From assembly GCA_958496175.1 (NCBI GenBank), contig OY292280.1:11160001-11224000 (forward strand): a stretch of 64,000 nt of DNA. Reading direction: 5' to 3'. The DNA comes from Sisyra terminalis (taxonomy: Eukaryota; Arthropoda; Insecta; Neuroptera; Sisyridae). Positions within the stretch are counted from its first letter, which is position 1. Every line of letters begins with the position of its first letter. Under the pieces are notes generated by a model, which saw only the letters and a program-made list of their open reading frames with translations, ran no database searches and had not been told where the DNA came from. Of this stretch, positions 55,345 through 64,000 are shown one piece after another. Made by a program: the position numbers and the translations under genes.

Positions 55345-57570
55345 ATTAAGGTAAAGTTTTGGATCCGTGCTTGCCTGGTGATTCCGGTCGTTATAAAATT
55401 TAATTAAATGTAATTGATTGATTAGAAATATGGTATTTTGTGTCCACCTCTTCAATCGAAGAAAAATGGGTCACATATGTAATATAATATCGTCGGTAGC
55501 TTAAAAGGGTATTAATGTAGTTAGCAAATAGGGGAAAGAGAACCACTGGGCGCCAAGAAGCCAGTCTATGAAGGAATTAGATATAAGAGGCAAATTTTAC
55601 GCATTGGCTGGTAGACTGGCTGGTGCATTAACTGGTCAAAACCATTACAGAGGCAATGCCGCCATCGACAATAAAACCTAATACCGCCATTGTCGCAAAG
55701 GGCACCAATTGTTTCGTATGAAATTCGAACCAGTCTGAACGTTTAATTCGAATAAAATCAATTTAGAATCATCTTGCTTGACTTAAATAACCTTCCCAGA
55801 GACATATATATATATATATACCATATATAAATAAACAATTGCAACTCCAAATAGTAGCAGTTTCGAAAGATCGCTACGACGCCGTGGCGATCGAATAGCC
55901 CGCGGCGGCAACCGAGGGGAAGAATGCGGTACAAAGAAGCGGACAAAAATTATAATGAGTTTTTCGAATGAGCCAAGACCTTGAATAAATCTTCGACTTG
56001 AGCTATAGATTCACTTCAATTCTTCCATTTCCAAGAAAATCTCATTTACTTCCATGTGTTTGATTAATTTTCGTTAATTGGAATTCTTTGGAGAGTCAAA
56101 TTAAGAAAAAATATTACAAATGAAACGTTATCATCAAACCGTGATCTAAACAACCTATTCACATCTTCAGCATCCCTCCAAAAGCAATGGCACCCTTTCT
56201 TCTGATATACTTCACGAAAAGTTGTTCCAAAATTCCAAAAAAAATTGTTCCAAAATTCCAAAATTCCAACAAACCGACCAAATCTTTCTTTTTATTTCAA
56301 CCCTCAACTTTCCAGTAGGTGCTCCCTATTACCTATCAACCGACCTGAACCTATTGAAGACCCTGGACACATTAGGATTTTAAACCCCAATAACTTTAAG
56401 TTAAAATTGGTGTAAAAATTTGATACCCAAAATTCTAGATTTACTCTACTGTTATTTCTTCAAGTTCCCATCAAATGATTCCTTACATATAATCCAGAAA
56501 AGTAACTTTTTTCATTTCCCGGAAATCTCTTCTGATAGAAGATATCTTTCTAGTTTTGTGATAGGGAATATCATCAATTAATTCTCCAAAATTTATATCT
56601 TTGATCCCATCACATTTTAAGGATCCCAACAATTCTTTCTGGTTTCTGCCCTTTACTTTCTAGTAGGTGTTACTCATTCCTGGTAAAATCAATCGACCTC
56701 ATTCTATTGGAGACCCTGAACACATTAAGATTTAAAACCTTTTTAACTTTGATGAAGGAATTTATGGAAATTGGTGTTAATATAAGATACGCAAAATTCT
56801 TGATTTGTTCTACTGTTATTTTTATTTCATATCGTTCCCATCAAATAAATGACTGCTTACATATAATCCAAAAATCGAAAATCTATAATAATTGAAGATA
56901 CCATTCTAGTTTTATGATAGGCACTATCATCAATTACTTCCCCAAAATGCTTTTGTGCACTTCACATTCCAAATTCATCTTTTATTTTTTACAATTTGGA
57001 AAAAGAAAAATTTCGATATATTCCTGAAGTACTATTAGTTTCTTCAATTTCTTCTGATTTTATATAATCAGATTAGGAGCCTCCAACAATCACGGGGTCC
57101 TGGTCATTTGCCCAAAGTACCCAGTGGGAAAGTAAAGCCTGGGTAAAATTCTTCTTACTATTGGTTATCTTTCGAAATAATCACATTCCAATTTTTGGTA
57201 ACTTCTAGTTATTCTTGCGTGGCATCCAAAATGACTTCCTTTCCTCTAAAAATGTAACCCATTTTATTGTATCCCAAAAGATTTTCCCAAAAAATAATTT
57301 CTGGTACTCGAACAAGGATGACAGGAACTCCTACCGTATTTTTATTGGTCAAAAAACGCGCCTACTTTCATAGCAATTTCAAACCGAATTGACCTTTGAA
57401 ATCCCTGAAAATCGTCTTTACTTCTTCTTCTGAAATTACGGAAATTACAGGAATTTTCAATCAAAAGCAATTTACATAAACAAGTTGTTATTGAAATTTT
57501 AAATCCAACATTGAAAATTCTGTGGTAATAAATTTTATTAAACTAAATTTGATTAATCAAAATATTTTTT
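55345..57570. other. Yorkie intron, no gene recognised
   Basis: AT-rich with scattered C-rich pyrimidine tracts. 56280-56470 and 56630-56820 are related to each other (both contain 'cctattaggag'-like and 'gaccctg.acacatta' phrases), suggesting an old ~350-bp duplication. A short CG-rich patch lies at 55870-55920. Confidence 0.4.
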
Positions 57571-57574
57571 TTTC

Positions 57575-58027
57575 CGCTGACTTTGAACAGTTATACTGTG
57601 TATATAATATATAGAATATATTGCGGTCCAATTTATGTAGTATAAATTCATATAATAACATATAAAAATCAGGCCATAAACATAAATTTGAACAGAAGCT
57701 CAAACAAAAATATTTGTGACGTATTTCGATTGCCAAGCAATCTTCCTCAGTGGTCATCAAGTAGTTTGGATCACTCCGTAACTGCTTTTTGATCATTCTT
57801 TGTTGATTCCTTAATGCTTTGTGAATCATCACAAAGCAGTTACATAGTGATCCAAACTACTTGATGACCACTGATGAAGATTGCTTGGCAATGGAAATAC
57901 GTATCTGGGTAATACGTCACAAATATTTTTGTTTGAACTTCTGTTTAAATTTATGTTTATGGTAAGATTTTTATATTAAATTATACTACATAAATGGGAC
58001 CGCAATATATTCTATATATTGTTTACT
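57575..58027. mobile_element. Palindromic foldback element (gcagttacggagtgatcc family)
   Basis: Mirrored halves run from 'tgactttgaacagttatact' and 'atatagaatatattgcggtc' at the left to 'gaccgcaatatattctatat' at the right. Internal arms match 4646-5142. Confidence 0.8.
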
Positions 58028-58079
58028 CAGTAAATTTAAGTAGTTACTGTTTTTTTTAATTCAATTATCATTGGTGTAC

Positions 58080-58262
58080 AAACTATTTAGTTTATTTTTT
58101 TAAGTGTTATTTACTATACCTTTATAACTACTAAGGCCATTTGTGACTCTAGAGGTAATAAAAATCCGTATTCAAGAAATATTAAAAATTTGTTAGATTC
58201 AAAGATCGAATCTAAAAGTTTTCGAGCGGTCACCTAGACCACTCGACCACCAGTAAGCTTTA
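58080..58262 (-). repeat. tRNA-derived SINE-like sequence
   Basis: In reverse orientation, TGGTCGAGTGG fits the Pol III A box and a weaker B-box-like AGATTCGATCT follows about 35 nt later. The order is as in a tRNA-Ser/Leu-like head, followed by an unrelated body (cctctagagtcacaaatggc). The anticodon arm is not intact, so it is not a functional tRNA gene. Confidence 0.4.
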
Positions 58263-58489
58263 ATAATTATTTTGATACCCTTAAGCGATTTGTGACCAAA
58301 AACTGGCTTTTGAGGAATAAAGAGTATTTTTAGTTAAAGTGTTCAAGTATTTAGGATTTCTAATTCTACATTAAAAGATATTTAAAGGAGCAATAAAATT
58401 GATCTAATATTATAAATAAATAAATTTTTGTTTTTCAAAACATTTTTTGGAGATTTTTGGTATCAACTGTGATCAAAAGAAAATGATTT

Positions 58490-59480
58490 TTTCTGGATTC
58501 TAGGGACTAAAATTGGATTAATATTAACCCTGTTGGGTAATTATTAATATTATGTAAATATTTGATGAAATCGAAAGAATTATTGATGTTTTTTGCTTGA
58601 TTTTTTGGCAAAAAATCGAAATTTTGGAGATACTTTGAATTGTGGGTTATTGGGTTGGAAGAGGTGTGTATGTTTTTTTTTTCTTTTAATTTTGAGGAAT
58701 AAACAGTATTTTTAGTTATATTATCTCTTCAAGTCTAAACCCTACAACCTTTCTACAAATACAAACTTATCCAAAATTAAAAGAAAAAAAAAACATACAC
58801 ACCTCTTCCAACCCAATAACCCACAATTCAAAGTATCTCAAAAATTTCGATTTTTTGCCAAAAAATCAAGCAAAAAACTTCAAAAATTCTTTCGATTTCA
58901 TCAAATATTTACATAATATTAATAATTACCCTACAGGGTTAATATTAATCCAATTTTAGTCCCTAGAATCCAGAAAGAAAAGCAAGCTTTTGAGGAATAA
59001 ACAGTATTTTTAGTTATAGTGTTCGGATATCTAGGATTTCTAATTCTACATTAAAAGAAATTCAAAGGAGCAATAAAATTGATCTAATATTATAAATAAA
59101 TATATTTTTGGACGATAAAATCAATTGTTATCGCGAAAGAACAATGAACTTTTTGTTTTTCAAAAAAAAAAAAATCGAGATTTTTGATATCAACTGGGAT
59201 CAAAAGCAAATGTTTTTTTCTGGATTCTAGGGACTAAAATTGGGTTGATAATAACCCTGTTAGGTAATTATTAATATTATGTAAATATTTGATGAAATCG
59301 AAAGAATTTTTGATGTTTTTTGCTTGATTTTTTGGCAAAAAATCGAAATTTTTGAGATACTTTGAATTGTGGGTTATTGGGTTGGAAGAGGTGTGTATGT
59401 ATTTTTTTCTTTTAGTTTTGGATAAGTTTGTATTTGTAGAAAGGCTGTAGGGTTTCGAGTTGAAGAGATTGAAGGGAAGA
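58490..59480. repeat. Three copies of a ~210-260-bp segment, one inverted
   Basis: Copies start near 58490 (plus), 58985 (reverse, down to ~58722) and 59213 (plus). They share 'ctggattctagggactaaaa', 'gatgaaatcgaaagaat' and 'gggttattgggttggaagag'. The middle copy also includes the sequence found at 59410-59472, so it was copied from the rightmost locus. Units are separated by 'tgaggaataaacagtatttt' repeats. Confidence 0.75.
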
Positions 59481-60290
59481 ATGGTTTGAAGGCTGCTTAG
59501 GTCGGCGTTGAAATTTGAAAGGTGCGTTTTTATGGCTTCGGTGAATCGATTGGATAAAATGTCTACCTGTTCGGTGAGGATGAGTTGGGTATGAAATGTA
59601 AGGCTCCGACTGAAAAAAAAATCCCTCCACTGAAGGTTACTGAATGCATACACGCCACCTGAATTGTGCAGGTTGTCTTCTGGCCTGGCCATCAGGTTGT
59701 TGCCATTGTGGCGTCTCAAACTCGTTTATCTCTTTTGTGGCTTCGGTGCTGTTGTCGCGGGTATTTTTTTTCTCGAACGACAGGTAATTTTGGGTTTGTT
59801 CCGATCCCGTTGGGGACTTCGGGATCTCGGGTCTTCGCATTTCGGACCATCCGAACACAAAAGAGACTCTTCGCTACCCACTGAAGTACAGTAAAATACT
59901 TTCAAGGTTATATTTTGTTCCGTTCAATCAACCCATCCAAGCGACTGACACACATGCGCCATAAGACATTACATCCATTTCTAGCATTTACCATCACTTG
60001 ATCACTCCGACTTCGGCAATCTCACATTTCTCGAACCAAATACACTTCCTCCAACACAGTTCCATAACCAACTTTCCCACCTGTTGTTTCCCGGATCGAT
60101 CCAACTCCGGGAAAAGTCCTGTGACTCATTTTCGTGCTAATGACCAATCAATACGTCCAGTCGTTTGTCATAAGAAAATTTCAAGTGTTATTGATCCCTC
60201 GGACTGTGTGTTGATTAATATCAAGGTCAAGTTTTCCTTAATTTTTCTCAATTAATTCCAATATGGGAACTTACATCATTCAACTAGTGC
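59481..60290. other. CpG-richer block with overlapping open frames
   Basis: The composition changes sharply to mixed C/G with many CpG. On the minus strand an ATG at 59840 opens a ~67-codon frame (MRRPEIPKSPTGSEQTQNYL...) ending near 59637, and a second frame runs on from 59690 to 59234 into the repeat. Neither is recognised. A first exon or promoter of a gene nested in the yorkie intron is a reasonable reading, but no downstream exon was identified. Confidence 0.3.
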
Positions 60291-60553
60291 TACGCACTAT
60301 GGATACCTACAACTTAACCACATAAAAACAAATCTTTTCACCCAATTACAACCCCTAAAACCCCAAAGAACCAAAAAAAAAATGTCAACTTTTTGATTTT
60401 GGCAAAAAGGGTATAGGCCGGTTTGTATGGTAAAAGTGCCCCCGCGCCTTTTTCAATTCAGTCAGGGGATCATTTTGATACTAAATAAATTTTTTTTAGC
60501 CAAATTTTCAGCGATATTCGAGTATTTCGAAGAAAACCCTTTTTTTCTATAAG

Positions 60554-61039
60554 CCTGGATTCGTTTTTGGCCAACGATAGAACTCAAATTTTATTAGCAT
60601 GGAATTATGTGAGTACCAGAAAAATGGCGAAAGATTTTGGACCAATTCAATAAAACATTTATACACTAAAAGAAAATCGTCATTTAATTTCCTGAAAAAA
60701 AAAAAATGAAAATTTTTGTAGGTCCATAATTTCTGGATCCTTGGATTGCATAATCTATGTATAAAATACATGTTTTTAAAAAAAATGTTTTTTTTTTTAA
60801 ATCAAAATTAGTTTTTAATTTATGATTTATACATAAACCGATTATACAATCCAAGGATCCAAAAATTATGGACCTACAAAAATTTTCATTTTTTTTTTCA
60901 GGAAATTGAATGACGATTTTCTTTTAGTGTATAAATGTTTTATTGAATTGGTCCAAAATCTTTCGCCATTTTTCTGGTACTCACATAATTCCATGCTAAT
61001 AAAATTTGAGTTCTATCGTTGGCCAAAAACGAATCCAGG
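60554..61039. mobile_element. Palindromic element with CCTGGATTCG ends
   Basis: Arms of ~215 bp mirror each other (cctggattcgtttttggcca on the left, its inverse on the right) around a ~55-bp AT-rich centre near 60797. It is non-coding. No target duplication is evident. Confidence 0.8.
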
Positions 61040-61108
61040 TGACTTCCTTATTTGACATCCAAAATAATTTCTAAGCTAAAAACCTTTAAAATTTCAATTC
61101 AAACTTTT

Positions 61109-61800
61109 TTCGAGAGGCCAAAATTTTATTCACACTTCCGTGGGTTAAGTGATCTCTAATCCACACTTCCAACAAAACGAATACCCTCATATATCGGGGC
61201 ATATACGCTATGTATATTTGTGTAAAAATGATAACATATCACTCACAAAAGTGACACAAGATAAAGTATCAAGTAAAAATTTTGCAATTTAAAAGATTTT
61301 TACTAATCAAAATGAATTTTCTGAGAAGCCAAAATTTTATTCGCGCTTCCGTGGATTAAGTGATGCTTTATCCACACTTCCAACAAGACGCACATCCTCA
61401 TGCAATAGGGAAAATACGTTATGTCCTATGTGGAAATGATATCACATCACACATACAAGTGACATAAGATTAGATACCAATTAAAGGTTTTACTTTTAAC
61501 AAAATTTTGTGGAAACTAAACCGAATAATAACCCAAAGATACCAAATTGGGGGAATATGGTGGATGTAGTAGTACATCCCATTCAAGCTACAAAAGCTTT
61601 TGGCGAATTACCAAATTTATATGAGATTTTTCTAACGCCAAATCTTGACATCAAAATCCCCAAAATCAGTTTTTTGCCTTCAAAAAACGAAAATTGTATG
61701 TACTTGCCAGTAAAATAGCAGAAAATATTGGACTTATATATTATTCATTCAATAAAATATCAATGCTCTAGAAATTCGTTTTTCACTATCCCGAAATAAA
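61109..61800. repeat. Two tandem copies of the 'ccgtggattaagtgat' repeat
   Basis: Units begin near 61109 and 61319 (aagccaaaattttattcgcg), with 'cacacttccaac' and 'gtgacataagat' in order. A third copy is at 63236-63700, beyond the mariner remnant. The second and third copies remain similar for ~450 bp. Confidence 0.7.
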
Positions 61801-62029
61801 GCAAGAAATGTTAGTTTAAAATTTCAATAAGTTAAAATAATTTTGGTGTTATTCAAAAACATTGGCAAATTTGGTGCTATCACCATGTTCTCCATTATAG
61901 AAACCATGGCAATATATACCTATTTCTTTTTTCTGAGTTTTTCCGAAATCAGGGATAACTTTTGTACTTAACACATCACTCAATAAGCCTCTGGTCTTAC
62001 TAGAAAAACATTTTTTTTTAAATTCCACT

Positions 62030-63030
62030 TTATTGATCAATGTACTCTCCTCCAACTTTTCGTTACTTTTTAAATAAAATTATTTGTCTTTACTCTCAGA
62101 ATAAGCCTCAATTTCGGCAATCACTTCTTCATTTGAGCCAATTTTTTTCCCTGGAGCATCTTTTTCATGTCTGCAGAAAGCCAGTAGTCGCTGGGGGCCA
62201 AATCTGGAAAATATTTTGGGGAGGAGGAAATTCAAAACGTTATTCATCCAATTTAACCGTTGTTTTCATCGACGTGTGGCATGGTGCATAGTCTTGGTGA
62301 AACCAAACTTTTTTCTTTTGCATTTGGGGTTGTTTTTTCTTGATTTCTGCACGCAACCAATTCAATAATGCCATGTAATATTCGCTATTGATAGTTTTGC
62401 CTTTCTCAAGATAGTCAATGAACAAAAATCCATGCGTGTCCCATAATACGGATGCCAAAACCTTGCGAACCGACTTTTTGGTCGCATTGGACGACTTTCA
62501 CTGGCTGTTGTGCACTCAGCAGACGATCTTCTTGATTCAGGAATGTAATGGTGGATTCAGGTTTCGTCCATTATTACATATCGACGTAAAAATATTTTTT
62601 ATTTTGCTTAAACAGCTCCAAACAGTGCTCTGAATCTTCAACGTTGTTTTCGGTTCGATGTAAGCAATCGCGGTACCCATTTTGAAAACAATTTCCGCAT
62701 GCTTAAATTTTCATGTACAATTGTGAAAACACTATCTTCCGATATCTTCAACTTGTCACCTATTACACGCAACTTCATTTTACGGTCTTTTAAAAAAAAA
62801 TTGTGGATATTTTTTATGTTTTCCGGTTCAACTGCTGATTTTGGGCGACCAGAGCGTTCAGCATTATCAGTGCTTTTACGACCGCGTTTAAGCTCACTAT
62901 ACTATTCAATAATAGTTGACTTACCAGGTACAGAGTCCCCATACTTATCAAGCCACTGTTTGGCTTCAACAGTATTTTTCCCCATCAAAAATCAGTGCTT
63001 AATCAATACAAGAAATTCCTTTCTATCCAT
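62030..63030 (-). pseudogene. Decayed mariner transposase
   Basis: Minus-strand frames reconstruct a mariner transposase from an ATG at 63030 to a stop at 62030-62032. Recognisable parts, in order: 'MDRKEFLVLIKH', 'NTVEAKQWLDKYG' and 'AERSGRPKSA' in the DNA-binding half; then 'DTHGFLFIDYLEKGKTINSEYY', 'WFHQDYAPCHTS' (second catalytic Asp) and 'PDLAPSDYWL' (third). There are many stops and frameshifts, and the first-Asp region is badly eroded. Terminal repeats were not located. It sits between copies of the 'ccgtggattaagtgat' repeat. Confidence 0.85.
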
Positions 63031-63235
63031 GGTCTTTGATTCTTGAGATGGCTTTGAGATAAGATTTTTTTTATCCCGAAAATACATCTACTTTTTCACT
63101 AACTTATTATTCAAAAAACCAAAAATAAAATGATTCATTTATCAAATACAATTACAAACAAAAAATTTTAAAGCCAGAAAACATGCAAATCTTTGCTCGC
63201 TGTACAAAGAAAAAACAATTTAAACTTTTTAAGAG

Positions 63236-63700
63236 AACGAAAAATTTTAATTACGCTACCGTGGATTAAGTGATGTATTATCCACACTTCCAACAAACCG
63301 CGCATCCCCATATAATAGGGAAGAAATGTTATGCATATTTGTGTGGAGATGATGACATATCACGCACACAAGGGACATAAGAACATATACCTAGTAAATG
63401 ATATGCTATTGATGCAATTTTGTAGGAACTAGAACAAATAATAGTCCAAAAATTCCAAATCTAGAGAATAAAAGCTTTTGTAGAATTACCAATATTAATC
63501 AATTATTAATTTTGAAGAATTAATTGATATAAAAGTATAAGGGTTTTTAAATGACATTACATTGACTTCAAAATCACCTGAATTAGATTTTTGTCTTCTA
63601 AGAATGAAAATTTATAAATTTGCCAGGAAATAGTAGAAGATATTAGACTAATTATAATTCAATAAAATATTTACATACAAGGAAAGAAAATCGTTTTCTT
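63236..63700. repeat. Third copy of the 'ccgtggattaagtgat' repeat
   Basis: It matches 61319-61790 over its length, including 'gtggattaagtgat', 'cacacttccaacaa' and a tail with 'ccag.aaatag.agaa.att'. Confidence 0.65.
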
Positions 63701-63867
63701 TTATTTCAAAAAAAAAAAAAACGAAATTCTTTTCCTAAAATTCAGTAGGTTCTTACCGTAAATAAAGATATTCAGAAGTCTAGAGGTATATAGTTTTGAG
63801 TAATTAGCCACTAAGAAAAAGGCATTTATTTTCTATGATTATTGAAGAGTAATCCAAATAAGATTTT

Positions 63868-64000
63868 TTCTTTCGCTGACTTTGAACAGTTATACTGTGT
63901 ATACAATATATAAAATATATTGCAGTCCAATTTATGTAGTATAATTTAACACAATAATATACAAAATCAATACAATAATATACAAATTTAATATAATAAT
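63868..64000. mobile_element. Palindromic foldback family, cut by window end
   Basis: It begins 'cgctgactttgaacagttat' followed by 'tatattgcagtccaatttat', the left tip of the 4646-5142 family. The rest lies outside the window. Confidence 0.7.

Noticed and set aside
57557..57832. 91-codon minus-strand ORF
   Set aside because: It lies within the palindromic foldback element and repeats in its other copies.
62240..62458. Intact 72-codon transposase gene
   Set aside because: It is only one surviving frame segment of the decayed mariner, with stops and shifts on both sides.

Overview
The window is a 64 kb stretch of an AT-rich animal genome, almost certainly an insect. It holds three recognisable host genes, TACC, NOMO and the first coding exon of yorkie. 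Host exons with GT/AG introns add up to only about 5 kb. Most of the rest is transposon-derived: a Ty3/gypsy LTR element, two mariners, and many palindromic non-autonomous DNA transposons. I cannot name the species; a beetle or another TE-rich insect would fit.

Layout. 1-8.45 kb is gene-free: a degenerate tandem repeat at the left edge, then interleaved copies of several short repeat families, including three head-to-tail 177-bp units. 8.48-13.26 kb is a full-length, apparently intact Ty3/gypsy element on the minus strand. Its LTRs are identical, gag and pol are both open, and they are joined by a -1 slippery sequence. 13.5-14.4 kb is an internally deleted mariner. 14.4-25.5 kb is repeat-rich intergenic DNA with many copies of one palindromic MITE family, plus a region of CRE-like motifs beside a 28-codon ORF at 21.6-22.3 kb.

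25.88-32.78 kb (minus strand) is TACC, a coiled-coil centrosome/microtubule protein, recognised in five exons. The last intron contains a 56-bp x 18 minisatellite that is open in all three frames in the gene's sense direction. 34.41-38.81 kb (plus) is a complete NOMO gene: 12 exons, 1,201 codons, mostly 52-58-bp introns. NOMO is an ER membrane protein of the multipass translocon. 41.68-42.23 kb (plus) is the first coding exon of yorkie, the Hippo-pathway coactivator. It carries the TEAD-binding segment and three candidate LATS sites, and it stops inside the first WW domain. No further yorkie exon was found, so its first intron probably covers the remaining ~21.8 kb. That stretch holds two ~1.2-1.4 kb foldback elements, a ~400-bp tandem array, more palindromic MITEs, a tRNA-like SINE head, a CpG-richer block near 59.5-60.2 kb and a decayed mariner.

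The three host genes do not form a functional pathway; they are neighbours. The most unusual material is in the mobile fraction: the retroelement's possible self-priming leader and overlapping slippery heptamers, the open-frame minisatellite inside TACC, and a recurring hammerhead-like motif (CTGANGA, hairpin, GAAA) in several otherwise different repeat families, one of them tandemly arrayed.
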